This document shows positions 23,693 to 34,663 of a stretch of DNA of 64,000 nt, one piece after another. The translations under genes were made by a program, and so were the position numbers. Within the stretch, counting starts at the first letter, position 1. Every line of letters begins with the position of its first letter. The notes beneath the pieces are model-generated. The model made no database searches. It saw nothing but the letters and a program-made list of their open reading frames with translations, and was not told the origin of the DNA. Origin of the DNA: Lamellibrachia satsuma (Eukaryota; Annelida; Polychaeta; Sabellida; Siboglinidae); the NCBI GenBank assembly GCA_033239005.1, contig BSQZ01000021.1:9625016-9689015 (forward strand), in the 5' to 3' direction.

Positions 23693-25543
23693 TTCTCTTC
23701 ACTCCCATCCGGTGAAGGAATTCGCCTCATCACGCACTCTCCTTGTATGTTTGCAGGAAGACTCGTCATCGGAGCGTGTGTCGTGACTGTCATCCTGTCG
23801 CTAGGCGGGCTGCTCCTACTTCTTTTGTTCGTCATTAACAGGTGAGAGAAGATTCATTCTTGCTGTATTCGCGCCCGGAAAGGAGAAGCAACATCGACAT
23901 GTTAACATAAATCCGTTAATCTAAATATCAAACAACATCTTAGAAATGTGAAATTGTATTTTTCAAGGACACGAATGTGATTAGAGGTTTGTTATAAAAA
24001 CTAATTTTTCATACGATAGCGCTATATGAATTTTGAAAGTACGTCAATTGTGTTAACTGATAATGATTGCAATAAAGCTGGTAATTATGTGTATCGATGT
24101 TTTAAAACTTCAATGTTATCTCTATCGAGTTGTGTTAAAGATGCATGTCCTCAATTAGATTTTTTTTTTCATTTCAAATAAATTTTGCGAAAAACCAAAC
24201 TTACCTAATATCCACTGCAACATGCTAGCTCATTTGTAGAATTTGTATACGTAGTTTTGGTGAAATCATCAGACAAACTATTAAATTACTTAATGCTTGT
24301 TCAATTGAAAATATGAATGCTGAAAAATCATGATTTTCACCATTGGCGAAATTTAGTAACTTTGTCATGGGATTGGCGAGAGGATTGAAGTCACGCCCAT
24401 GATCGGCACTGAATTGCACAATGTTTATTATTTTGGATATCCACTGTTTTGATCCTAACCAGATCTAACGACTGAAGTCAATTATTTCGATGGTTTCAAC
24501 AAAAATAGGCATTTTTTTTATTAAACAGACTGTGCACATTACTTAAACTAGTCACACACTACACATCTGGACATAAATGAACCGGATTCGCGATGGGCTG
24601 AACTATTTGAGGAAGCAGCTTTAACTGTTAACAATCCAACAATTGACACCTCATTGTCATATATTTATGAAACTTCGGAAAACGTAAAGCGCAATGAAAA
24701 GAAACTTGCGCCAAGAAGAGGAATGTTATGACAACACTAATGCTATTTCTAATCACGATCTTAATGCCAAATTCATTGCCTTTGTAAGTAAGCTGCCTAT
24801 TTGACTTGAGCTGCAGTGATAATGTAGGTTCATATCGAGTCCTATTTTTGACGAGACTGTCCTGTAAGAGGTCATAATTTAATTATGCACATGTATTTCT
24901 TGATTTCTTTTCTTCAGCTTTTATATTATGTTGGGTGCTTTTTGTGGGTTTTTATAAACAGATTATCTATGCAATTCAATATAACTTATTATATGTTTAT
25001 CTCATGCAGGCTCCACTGAGATGCATGTCGAGGTCTAAATATAATAACCAAACAAGCACAAATAGATAATATAAAAAATATTGCGCCATTGACCCTTAAT
25101 GACTTATCTTGTTTTCACATATGCAATTTACTTATTAACTAAATAATCATTCAATTGATAAATCGTCAAGGCTACATCCAAGTGCGTCGTGTGTGATATT
25201 TTACAGGAAGAGGGTTAAAGGACGCGACTCTTCATCCGACAGACTACAGCAGCGAGCGAACTCGATGAGACTGTACAACAGTATCTCACTTCCCTCCACC
25301 ATCAATTACGGCAACATTCATCACGGACAGTGTTCGACGATCAACACGATTCAGCAACCTGACGATTTGAGTATCAACAGTGGTGCCATCTGTCCGACCA
25401 CGCCACGTCCTTCCTACGCCGATTGTAGCAGCGCCCTCTATGCAGAGATCACAACAACGACTGTTATATCGACCGAAAACAGTACAGGCGGTACTTTACC
25501 CCATCAACATATCAGTAACCATTCTGTGTACCTGAACAATTAA
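19087..25543 (+). CDS. Gene B: SUEL lectin-CUB membrane receptor, 7 exons, 491 aa
   Basis: Predicted exons are 19087-19165, 19883-20127, 20370-20454, 21118-21459, 21855-22157, 23757-23841 and 25207-25543. They are in phase throughout (phases 1,0,1,1,1,2) and total 492 codons with the TAA stop. Order in the protein: signal peptide, SUEL lectin (about 27-136), CUB (137-250), a 100-residue stalk without mucin repeats, TM helix (about 352-379) and a 112-residue tail. It shares with gene A the split SUEL domain, the single-exon CUB and the phase 1/phase 2 TM exon, so the two are tandem duplicates. The stalk is about eight times shorter and the tail is unrelated, so ligand reach and signalling have probably diverged. 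Exons 2 and 5 have the weakest acceptors. Confidence 0.72.
19277..19389 (+). repeat. (GT)n microsatellite, gene B intron 1
   Basis: GT run followed by GTGC/GCGTGC variants. Confidence 0.96.
19883..20127 (+). CDS. Gene B exon 2: first part of SUEL lectin domain
   Basis: Encodes [14 protein letters not shown], then the [11 protein letters not shown] strand, a Cys near the middle and RRYCEGRR at the end. The acceptor (CTTTTTGTTCAAG) and the GTATGT donor give phases 1 and 0. Confidence 0.68.
20193..20248 (+). repeat. (GCAC)n microsatellite, gene B intron 2
   Basis: About 13 CACG/GCAC units only 120 bp before exon 3. Confidence 0.93.
20370..20454 (+). CDS. Gene B exon 3: last part of SUEL lectin domain
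   Basis: Encodes [20 protein letters not shown] and then VVTYECVE, completing the Cys pattern of the domain. The donor is GAAG/GTGAGT, phase 1. Confidence 0.75.
21118..21459 (+). CDS. Gene B exon 4: CUB domain
   Basis: Encodes [45 protein letters not shown] and [16 protein letters not shown], a full CUB domain with four Cys plus one extra CAC pair as in gene A. Phase 1 at both ends. Confidence 0.87.
21855..22157 (+). CDS. Gene B exon 5: extracellular stalk
   Basis: The frame is open and coding-like in composition, and phase-matched to the CUB and TM exons. It encodes about 100 residues with one Cys (VRVECNTR) and no recognised domain. The acceptor (GAATTGTAG) and donor (AAAC/GTAACG) are acceptable but not strong. 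Confidence 0.5.
22284..22945 (+). repeat. 72-bp minisatellite, 6 + 2 units, gene B intron 5
   Basis: Units hold CAGGATGTTGTACTAGTGTG, then CAAATACCAAATAC, then the inverted repeat TGACACGAGGTGTCA and the palindrome TCACTAGTGA. Six units end near 22709. A LINE scrap and a repeat of the leading segment (TTTATTGACG part) follow, then two more units to 22945 and a second LINE scrap. The whole block looks like a duplicated composite. Confidence 0.9.
22706..22765 (+). mobile_element. CR1-like LINE scrap between repeat blocks
   Basis: Resembles the LINE RT C-terminus at DNA level (GTAGGTTGGAC, then GGAAGTATTCGTTCTC). It is internally deleted, like the second scrap at 22942. Confidence 0.7.
22942..23133 (+). 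mobile_element. CR1-like LINE, 3'-end fragment
   Basis: Carries the RT C-terminus remnant, then the 3' UTR with GGACTCTCGATAAGCCAATG and CTTGTTAAAT at the end. It shares an internal deletion (INEWNK part lost) with the scrap at 22706, so the two derive from one copy. Confidence 0.85.
23589..23691 (+). repeat. (CACG)n-(CA)n microsatellite
   Basis: Compound CGCA then CA run, 65 bp before the gene B TM exon. Confidence 0.95.
23757..23841 (+). CDS. Gene B exon 6: transmembrane helix
   Basis: Encodes [20 protein letters not shown] and continues LLFVINR, one TM helix with a basic end. TTTGCAG acceptor and GTGAGA donor. Confidence 0.82.
23842..25206 (+). other. Gene B intron 6
   Basis: AT-rich intron DNA. 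No repeat family or ORF recognised. Confidence 0.45.
25207..25543 (+). CDS. Gene B exon 7: cytoplasmic tail and stop
   Basis: Starts [12 protein letters not shown] and ends SVYLNN with TAA at 25541-25543. It has two YxxI motifs (LYNSI and LYAEI), which fit endocytic YxxPhi signals or SH2-binding sites. LYAEI is close to an ITIM but has Ala at the -2 position. Confidence 0.78.
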
Positions 25544-25969
25544 CGGGAGCATACTTTGCGACCCACATCTTATGACACAATTTCATTAATTTTAAGCAAG
25601 ATGCAATTCTGATCAGAAAGACACTATTGCCAATTGTGATGAAATTATAGCATAGTTTTGGGTAAAACAACGAAATGAAGGATATTTTATCAGCTGACAA
25701 TGCTGCATAGAAAATGTGTTAAAGCTAGCAGCAGTAAAGTTAGATCAAACGTTTAAAATATATATATTTTAAACCCAGTTGTTTGCTTCGGCCAATTTTT
25801 ATTGTACCAAGTAGGGCCTACTGAAATTGTTTGCTAAAACATGTCATAAATATTAACTCGTCATTGTTTCCTCTTCTATCGTCATTCGTATCTTCTTGCA
25901 ACTCATGTTTCACAAATGATACACTGGCTGTGTATTCTGTGGAATGAGTAATACAACATCAACTTATAT

Positions 25970-25975
25970 AATAAA
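25970..25975 (+). terminator. Candidate poly(A) signal of gene B
   Basis: AATAAA 427 bases after the stop, in an AT-rich 3' flank. Confidence 0.4.
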
Positions 25976-26151
25976 ACGTTTACTGACAACATAATAAGTT
26001 TTACTGTACAGGTTTATATTAAATGATTTGTGTACATGACATCAGTATAATGCAATACAACTAGTTAATAGTGCTAACGATCTATTAAGTATTGTCATGT
26101 TCATTTCCACAACTATCATCTGAAGTTTTGACACATCAGTTTAACAACCTA

Positions 26152-26347
26152 GTATCAGACCAGGTGTAAGAGAAAATGAAGTATTATGATGAGTATCTAT
26201 ATTTCTTAACTGTCATAATTATGTGCATGGAAAGAATAGGTTCATTATAGAGTATCAGACCAGGTGTAAGAGAAAATGAAGTATTATGATGAGTATCTAT
26301 ATTTCTTAACTGTCATATGTGCATGGAAAGAATAGGTTTATTATAAA
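26152..26347 (+). repeat. Tandem duplication, about 100 bp x2
   Basis: The segment beginning TATCAGACCAGGTGTAAGAG occurs at about 26152 and again at 26253 with a 5-6 base deletion and a few changes. Confidence 0.92.
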
Positions 26348-26499
26348 GTATAATTCAATAAATGTGACCATTGTAGAGACATACAATTCATGTCACATGT
26401 TCAGTTGGTCACAGTAAAACGTGGTCAATTCTTACCAGAGGTCACTTGATCCAAACTACCAAAAATCATTTAAATGCATAAACAGTAACATTCTGAGGT

Positions 26500-26712
26500 A
26501 TGATAAATAGCCATGTGGTTGCATAACACCAGCCAGCCACTCTAATGTCTCCAAGGAGTCAAACCAGCATCACATTCCATTGACAAGAACATCACAAATA
26601 GCCATGTGGTTGCATAACACCAGCCAGCCACTCTAATGTCTCCAAGGAGTCAAACCAGCATCACATTCCATTGACAAGGACATCACATTCCATTGACAAG
26701 GACATCACAAAT
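26500..26712 (+). repeat. Tandem duplication, about 92 bp x2, plus partial third
   Basis: AAATAGCCATGTGGTTGCAT occurs at about 26504 and 26596. The end of the unit (ACATTCCATTGACAAGGACA) is then repeated once more. Confidence 0.92.
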
Positions 26713-28114
26713 AAGTGTCATTACTGGATAAAATAAGGATCACAGAATTTAAGTAAACATATTAAGAACTGCATCTGGCAGTCATCCGTAGAATTGTTGT
26801 GACCTCGATGGGTCATGTCTTACAACCACATTATTCCTGCTCTTGTGTTTAGTCTCCCAAGTTTGGACTTTAAAAGACAAGTTGTCACTAGTCATCCCCA
26901 GATGAATGCACACAAGGAAACACCAATCTCTTCAATCCAAAGACACATTTGTCAACAATCTTTGCACACTGAATACATCTTAAACCAACCATGCAAACTT
27001 TAAAAGCCACATGCCAACAAAGCATTCCTGATGTTAACACCAAAAACAAGACAACTGCTGTGACTGTTAGATTTGTGTACTTCCCACTGTCATGTCACCT
27101 TAGTGTCTACATATCTACCTATTATTAGTTTGACAGTTTTTACCATAAAGTTAAAGTATTTGCACTACCTGTAATATCAATGTCATTAAATCATTTCAAC
27201 ATATTAAAACATGTTAACTTCTATATTACAAGCTGGGCCCAATGATCAGCTACCAGGAGGTAGTTTACAACATAAAGAAAATATCCATGCAGTTCTGGTG
27301 TCACACTAACATACCTAGACGTATGGATGTCCAGCGAAAACAGACTGGCTGAGCTAAACCCTGGTGAATAGGAATGTGATTCAGGGACGAGATTCTCCAG
27401 AAATGGTCACTTGACGATTCACAGGGCCATTGGTAAACACTGCACAAAGCGACATGCACACCCCCTATCAAAAGTAACATACAATTCATGGTATATTACA
27501 CGAAAGAGTCTGATAGGGGGTTAGCTTTCAGCCAGGGTTGGGGGGTTATCCCATTTTTTATCAATTCAAATCCTTTTTCGAAATCAAAACTCACTGGCTT
27601 TTCAGTTATAGTATCTTTTCACAGTCCCACTTCATTTCAACACTTATCAATTCAAACCCTTTCCTAAAACCAGTTTTTAGTTGTAATTAATTTCTGTATT
27701 AATTAAGAGTGCTTATAATGTTGTAAATATACATAGTTATTTTCTACATGAATCAGTATGTATATGTCTCATACAGAACATGGATCAGTCTTAGAGTTAG
27801 AGATATGAAATAACTGCCATGTTGTATTGATGCAGATTTTTGATGTCAAATAGAAAGCGGTACAACTACCCCCAACCCTGTGTCCAGTCCAATGTCTTTG
27901 TTTCGGGAGATATTTGGCTCTTCGACACACCTGCGCAGACAGGGTAAATACAACAAACAAAATGCAGGTTTTCCGCGCAGGAGCCACGCCACACAGCTTT
28001 GTTCTCGGGATCAACAAAGCAACCAAAAACCCAACTCCACGATGCTGCGTTGCTGGTGTGCGTCACATGGACACCTTGAGGCATGGCACTCTGGGAAGAT
28101 GCAGGTGACACTGT

Positions 28115-28598
28115 CTACTGTATCTTCTTCCCACCCCGAGTCGTCCATGCAGTCCACAGGGCCCATGCGAAGCTAAGACCGAAACCGTGCACTTGCAGAG
28201 CGACTGCGAGGAACATGTTCCATAAAACCACCATGGGAAACCCACGGAACTGCACGACGGCCTCTTTTGTCCGCCAATACTGCGTCATATCTTCGAACAG
28301 GTCCCAGATGCCATACAGTGCTGGCAGGACGCCGAATATAATTGTGCCAAGGAAGTACTGCTGAATCATAACAGCTTTGCTACGTCGCAAGGCAAGGAAG
28401 CCCATGACAGCTGGAAGCAAGCTCAACAGCCAGTAGTACTCCCATGCTAGTGTCCTTGGGAACTGCATCCGCTGCAGGAATCGGGGAGGACGAACACCCA
28501 CTCCAACGAAGAGACTCGTTGACAGCCGCATTAACATCAACACCAGCATGGAGATGTGCAGATACAGCACGCATTTTAGTCGCCACTTGTTTGTTACA
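28115..28598 (-). CDS. JAGN1: JAGN1 exon 2
   Basis: Encodes residues 30-190 with all four membrane segments. Family-like motifs include [25 protein letters not shown] and LAVALQVHG. The stop is at 28115-28117. Confidence 0.9.
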
Positions 28599-31500
28599 CT
28601 GCAACACACAATTAGACATTGCTATAATCTTTTGTAAAAATAAAGGAGGGATAGCAGGAGAGGAGTTGTAACACTGGTGTTACTCTTCGTCCAAGCACCA
28701 TCATATTATACAGTGCAAGCAGCCATGTAGTAATAAACGATTCTTTCAGTAACTTTTTATACATCAACCAACTTCAAGTGGTATTTCTATATTCAGCCAT
28801 GATCAACAGTCAATACATAGTACATGTATCAGGGTTGGCTGGTAAAATCCAACCCTGGTTTTTAACAGGAAAACCCAGCCCAGTCAATACTCCAAAAGTG
28901 GTCAATATTGGTAAATAAAATATTAACAAAAAATAAAGCCGAAAGTAACAATAGCATACTGTGCAGTGGCATATGCACAACACAAACATACCATGAAGTT
29001 TTTTTTACTTTTATTTGTTCCGTACATACAATCAAATGCATTACATAGATGTTTAATCCAAATGTTCTAAATTCAGATGTTCTTTCTTACACAACAAGTG
29101 TAATCCAAATGTTCTTACACAACAAGTGTAATCCAAATGTTCTTACACAACAAGGATAATCTAAATGTTCTCACAAAACGTTTCAGCAGGCTTGATTGCT
29201 GACATTTAACAAGATTTAACAAGATTGCCATCCCAAACAAGAAGTTCCAGATGGCAAGTGGACAAGGAAGCCATTGGCTTATCGAGAGTCCAACAATTTT
29301 CTCATCTATGCGTAGCCCGTCCTTATCAAATATCTGTCAATTCTATTTTTAAACATATTCACACTACTAGCATTAATACAATCATTTGGCAGTTTGTTCT
29401 ATTCATTTATCACCCTATGTAGAGAAAGAGTACTTTCTCATGTCCAACCTACACTGCTCCTTAACTAATGCTGCTTTGTGTCCTCTGGTTCTACTACCTT
29501 CTTTAAGTTTGAAGAACATATTCCTATCAACATCCTCATATCCGTTCACTATTTTAAACACCTCTATTTGGTCTCCTCTTAGTCTCCTGGTCTCTAGTGT
29601 TGTCAAACCACATTGTAATAGGCGACTTTCGTAACTAAGGTCTCTCAATTTTGGAATCATTTTAGTTGCAGTTCTTGCGTGTGAGTTTGTCAGAGTTGTC
29701 GACGAGGGCACAGGAACCATAAATTATTTAAACTAGATGCGCAGGGGGAACTGACAGAGAAAACTCAAAGGAGTACTACTACAAATACACATCCAAAGAA
29801 ATGCTCACGAATAATTTCAGACAATGAACTTAAATGTGTATGCTTAAATGCCAGGAGCATAGTAAATAAAAAAAGTGAGTTAGACATTATGGTAGCAGAT
29901 ATTGATCCTCATGTAATGGGCATCACAGAATCATGGGCAAATGAAGATATAGTAGATGCTGAGTTAGCACTGACAGGCTATGTAATGTTTAGGAAGGATA
30001 GACGAGAAAGAAGGGGAGGTGGAGTAATTTTGTATATTAAAGAATCTATCCAAGCATATGAAATTACACTGAAAAGTGAAGCAGATAGTGTGGAAGCAAT
30101 TTGGTGTAATATAGTTACCAGGAACTCAACATTAACAATAGGAGTAGTTTATTGTAGTCCTAACATAGGACAAGAGGAAGATGTAAAATTACAAAAGGCG
30201 ATAAGGGAGGTGAGCAAGGGAGAATGTGTTATAATGGGTGATTTTAACAATGGCCATATACAATGGGAATCATTAGATAGTGCTGGAGGGGACGACCATC
30301 AGTTTCTACTTCTAACACAGGATTGTTTCCTTACTCAACATGTTTTGGAACCAACCAGAGGTGGGAATGTGTTAGATTTAATTTTGTCTTCTCAAAATGA
30401 ATTAGTTGACAATGTTAAAGTACACGAACCTTTGGGTTCAAGTGACCATAACCAAATCCATTTTAATATAAAAGTAAAGACAGGAAAACATATAAAAAAC
30501 AATGGAGGAGGAACTTCAACAAAGGCAAATATAAAGTGATGAGAACATATCTAGCAAATATAGATTGGAATAACTTGCTGAAGAACAAGACAGCAACAGA
30601 ATTCTGGACTTCTTTAAAATATGAGATTGAGGGCATTATTGAGAAATTTATTCCATTAAGAAAACAAGGGAAAAGATCCAGGAAAAAACACCTGTCAAAA
30701 GAAGCTATTAGAAATATTGCTCACAAACAGATGCTGTGGAGGGTCTATAAACACACTGGAAATGTAGAAGACTACACAAACTACAAAGAGGCACTTAACC
30801 TAGCTACAACTGAAATTAGAAAATCTAAAAGAACCTTTGAAAAAAAATTGGCAGGTAATATAAAAAATGACAGCAAGAGTTTCTATGCTTATGTAAGGAG
30901 TAAACAGAAAGTTCGAGATAAGGTCGGACCACTGGAAAACAACAGTGAAAACATAATTTCAGATGGGTTCCAAATGGCAGAGATCCTGAATGAGTATTTC
31001 AGCTCAGTTTTTACCACAGAAGATATCAGCTCACTTCCAGTTCCACTGACTAAATTTGAGGGCAATAAATCAGAACATTTCGGGCAGTTATTTGTAACTC
31101 CTGAAATGATAGCAAAGAAAATTAAGAAGATGAAAGATAATAAATCACCTGGAGTTGATGGGATACCACCAAAACTGCTAAAGGAAATTGTTGATCAAAT
31201 TAGTACACCACTTGCAAACTTATTTAACTTGTCACTAGAAGAAGGAATAGTTCCTTCAGAATGGAAAGAAGCATACATTACGCCGCTATTTAAGAAGGGA
31301 TCGAGGAAGAAGCCAGAAAATTACAGACCAGTGAGTTTAACATCAGTTGTATGTAAATTACTCGAAACATTAATTACAGACCACATGGTGGAATTCCTCG
31401 TAAAATATAAATTAATAAATACATCTCAACATGGATTCCTAAAAGCAAGGTCACGTCTAACCAATCTCTTATGTTTTTTAGAAGAAATTACAAAGTGGGT

Positions 31501-34500
31501 AGATGACGGGTCACCAGTGGATGTTGTCTACTTAGATTTTCAGAAAGCTTTCGATAAAGTGCCACATCAAAGATTGTTACTTACACTAAAAGCCCATGGT
31601 ATAGGCAATGATGTAATCAACTGGATAGAAAAGTGGCTTACACACAGAAGACAGAGAGTAATAGTAGATGGTGAGATTTCAAACTGGAAATCTGTTTTGA
31701 GTGGGGTACCACAGGGATCAGTGTTAGGCCCTATACTGTTTTTAATATATATATAAATGATTTGGAGGATGACATATCTAACAAAGTACTCAAATTTGCA
31801 GATGACACAAAAGTATTCAGAAAGGTTACTAATGATACAGATAACCAAAGTTTACAGGATGATCTGGAAAAATTAGTTAAATGGTCAGAAAAATGGCAAA
31901 TGTTATTCAATTTTGGGAAGTGTAAATGTATACACATAGGACATGGAAATATAGACGAGGAATATAAAATGGGGGATGCTGTACTAGGTAGAACCACACA
32001 AGAAAAGGATTTAGGAGTAACATTTAATGCTGACATGAAAGTTTCAGAGCAATGTGGGATTGCTGCTTCAAAAGGAAATCAAATTCTAGGGCTAATTAGG
32101 AGAACTATCACGTATAAGGAGAAACATCTAATTGTACCCCTGTACAAAGCAATAGTTAGACCACATTTGGAATATTGTATTCAAGCATGGAGGCCATATC
32201 GTAAAAAAGACATCGATAAGCTAGAAAGAATACAACGAAGAGCAACTAAGATGATTCCAGAATTAAGAGACCTTAGTTACGAAAGTCGCTTATTACAATG
32301 TGGTTTAACAACACTAGAGACAAGGAGACTAAGAGGAGACCAAATAGAAGTGTTTAAAATAGTGAACGGTTATGAGGATGTTGATAGGAATATGTTCTTC
32401 AAACTTAAAGAAGGCAGTAGAACCAGAGGACACAAAGCAGCATTAGTTAAGGAGCAGTGTAGGTTGGACATAAGAAAGTACTCTTTCTCACAGAGGGTGA
32501 TAAATGAATGGAACAAACTGCCAAATGATTGTGTTAATGCTAGTAGTGTGAATATGTTTAAAAATAGAATTGACATATATCTCATAAGGGCGGGCTATAC
32601 ATTGATGAGAAAATTTTTTGCCTCTTGATAAGCCAATGGCTTCCTTGTCCACTTGCCATCTGGAATTTGTTGTTTGGGATGGCAATCTTGTTAAATCTTA
32701 TTAAAGTGGGGATTGATCGCCATCTTGTTCTTCAATCATTACATCATCAACCAATTAATTTCCAAAAAGATATTGTTCATGAAGAATTTTGCAACTGTGG
32801 ATATTGAAATTTTTGCCAGTTACTTATGCCACATGAAACTGGCTGAAGAAATCATTAAGTGGATAGACGAGCGATCCCCAGTAGATAGAAAAATGGCTGA
32901 CTGACAGCATGCTGTAGTAGATGGAGAGGTTTCAAACTGGAAATCAAGTTTTGAGTTGGGTACCACAAGGATCAGTATTAGGACCTTTATTATTCTTAAT
33001 ATATATCTATGACTTGGACGACAATATAACAACTAACATGCTGAAATTTGCAGATGACACAAGTGTTTAGAAGGGTTAACACTGATGGTGATTAACAACA
33101 TTTACAAAACGATCTAGACAGATTAGAGAAATGGTCTGAGAAATGGCAGATGTTGTTCAACTTTGGGAAATGTAAATGCCTACATACAGAACATGGGAAC
33201 TTGGATGTAAACTATAAAATGGGAGATACTGTTCTGGGTACTACTGTAAAAGAAAAGGATGTAGGAATTACAATAAATGCTGATATAAAAGTTTCAGAGC
33301 AGGGTGGTATTGCAGCTTCACAGTGTAATCAAATTCTTGGGTTGATTAAGAGAAACAACATACTAGGAAAAAAGCTAATTATACCTCTGTATAAAGCAAT
33401 AGTTAGACCTCATTTAGAATACTGTATGCAAGCATGGAGTCCATATCATAAGAAGAATATAGATAAGCTCGAACGCATACAGAGAGCAATTAAAATTATT
33501 CCAGAACTGAGAGACCTTAGTTATGAAGAACACCTGAAACAATGTGGTTTAACAACTCTAGAGACAAGGAGGCTAAGAGGAGATCAGATTGAAGTTTTTA
33601 AGATATTGAATGGGCATGAAAATATTGATACAAATATGTTTTTCTCACTCAAGAAAGTTAGCAGAACTACAGGACATGAGGTAAAATTAGTAAAGGATCA
33701 GTGTAGATTGGATATCAGTAAGTACTCGTTCTCACAGAGGACAATAAATGAATGGAACAAGTTGTCTACGGATTGTATAACTGCTAGCAGCGTGAATATG
33801 TTTAAAAACAGGGTTGAGACATATCTCAGGAGGGCGGCTTACACACAGATGAACATTGTTGGACTCTCGATAAGCCAATGGCTTCCTTGTCCATTTGCCA
33901 TCTGGGCCTTTGGCTTGGATGGCAAATCTTGTTAAATCCTGCATTGTCTTCATCGATGACCCTATACAGCACAGCAGTTTAATGTGATATTCTTGTCTCC
34001 CAGTGAATTTGAACTTGCGTGAATGAAAGGGCTGAAAATGTCCGGGCAAATAGCCTAGAGAGACTATTCGTCCATATCCAGTTAAATAGGCTAGCCAATC
34101 GTATCTGGACAAATAGCCAATCTGAAAGTTATATTAGATTATGGGTATGTGGTTACAATTAACTGTCAAAAAATAGGTTTTATTTTGGTTCTACTTCGCT
34201 GTGAACTTCAATGATAATGACTAATGTCGATGATATATCGTGTGTTTTTATGAAAGCCATTTTGTGACTGCCAATTCAACTGCCAGATCGTAGCGGTGCC
34301 AGTGGCAGTGGCAGTGGCAGTGACACTGACAGACGTCAAATCGTCATGGCTCATGCTCAGTGATTCAGTGACAGGTAAGTTGAGATAAATCAGAGGGCTG
34401 CGTCAAAAAGTTCCAATTCGTTGTAATACTTAGTTTGGGAGAATGCAACCAAGACTCATTCGAGTAATGAACAGAACAGTCAGGACAGTAGGCTGGTCAC

Positions 34501-34663
34501 AGCTGCCGGCAGAACTAGCAGGTCTCGTTAGCCTGCAAGTGCAACGTTTCTGAACAGATTGCACGCGAACTAACCTAACTTTGTAGTGATCAGCCACTCT
34601 TTCGCGATGCTGAAAGTCTCTGCCGTCGCTGCCCACTGCTCGAGGACCTGCTCTAGAAGACAT
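28115..34663 (-). CDS. JAGN1: JAGN1 (jagunal homologue), ER membrane protein, 2 exons, 190 aa
   Basis: Exons are 34575-34663 and 28115-28598 on the minus strand, joined in phase 2. The N-terminus, [20 protein letters not shown], is almost the same as that of vertebrate JAGN1, and the second exon supplies the rest of this small polytopic ER protein, which acts in secretory-pathway organisation and trafficking (oocytes in flies, neutrophils in humans). Four hydrophobic segments are visible at about residues 40-62, 76-95, 107-128 and 150-178. The C-terminus, GGKKIQ, gives a dilysine KKxx ER-retrieval signal. Length is close to that of the family (about 183). The 5976-bp intron contains three CR1-like LINE pieces. 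The donor is AG/GTTAGT and the acceptor TGTTGCAG. Confidence 0.9.
28599..29204 (-). other. JAGN1 intron, 3' part
   Basis: AT-rich intron. A 30-bp unit (TTACACAACAAGTGTAATCC part) is repeated three times at about 29068-29172. Nothing else seen. Confidence 0.5.
29205..29668 (-). mobile_element. CR1-like LINE, 5'-truncated 3' end
   Basis: Minus-strand copy holding the RT C-terminus from [10 protein letters not shown] onwards and the full 3' UTR with its TCTTGTTAAA tail near 29210. Its 5' break at about 29668 directly abuts the 5' break of the plus-strand copy that follows. Confidence 0.92.
29669..32705 (+). mobile_element. CR1-like LINE, about 3 kb, 5'-truncated in ORF1
   Basis: Begins inside the last 20 codons of the esterase ORF1 and runs through the complete ORF2 and 3' UTR, ending with CTTGTTAAATCTTATTAAA near 32703. 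It is very close in sequence to the copy at 377-4040 and belongs to the same subfamily. It lies in the JAGN1 intron, antisense to the gene. Confidence 0.92.
29727..32628 (+). pseudogene. LINE ORF2 (endonuclease + RT) with two frameshifts
   Basis: From the slippery heptamer (29727-29733) the -1 frame reads without interruption through [21 protein letters not shown] and SSDH. One base is lost near 30485 (end of the endonuclease), and two bases are gained in an AT run near 31750, just before the catalytic FADD, so the protein is broken in two places. Motifs [36 protein letters not shown] and FADDTK are all intact. It corresponds to about 965 residues, ending at TGA 32626-32628. Confidence 0.85.
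32760..33946 (+). mobile_element. CR1-like LINE, diverged and internally deleted copy
   Basis: A related but older copy. An RT piece matching EEIxKWxDxxSPVD (near 32840-32890) is followed by a deletion that removes the LDFQKAF region, then [11 protein letters not shown] and a stop-rich stretch. An open 261-codon C-terminal part (33150-33935) and the 3' UTR ending TCTTGTTAAAT near 33937 follow. Its divergence from the neighbouring copy shows a separate insertion. Confidence 0.85.
33947..34574 (-). other. JAGN1 intron, 5' part
   Basis: Contains a short (GGCAGT)n run near 34301-34323. Nothing else seen. Confidence 0.5.
34575..34663 (-). CDS. JAGN1: JAGN1 exon 1
   Basis: Encodes M to HYKV plus two bases (29 codons + 2). 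The joined residues continue as SVTNKW, matching the family pattern HYxxSVT at the exon junction. Confidence 0.9.

Larger units (their letters stand above)
25976..28114. other. Convergent 3' region of gene B and JAGN1
   Basis: Contains the two local duplications listed below. The JAGN1 3' UTR must run leftwards into this stretch from 28114, but I could not place its end. No other gene seen. Confidence 0.4.

Noticed and set aside
29415..29720. Esterase-RT fusion ORF on the minus strand
   Set aside because: Its N-terminus comes from antisense reading of the neighbouring plus-strand LINE across the head-to-head junction; not a gene.
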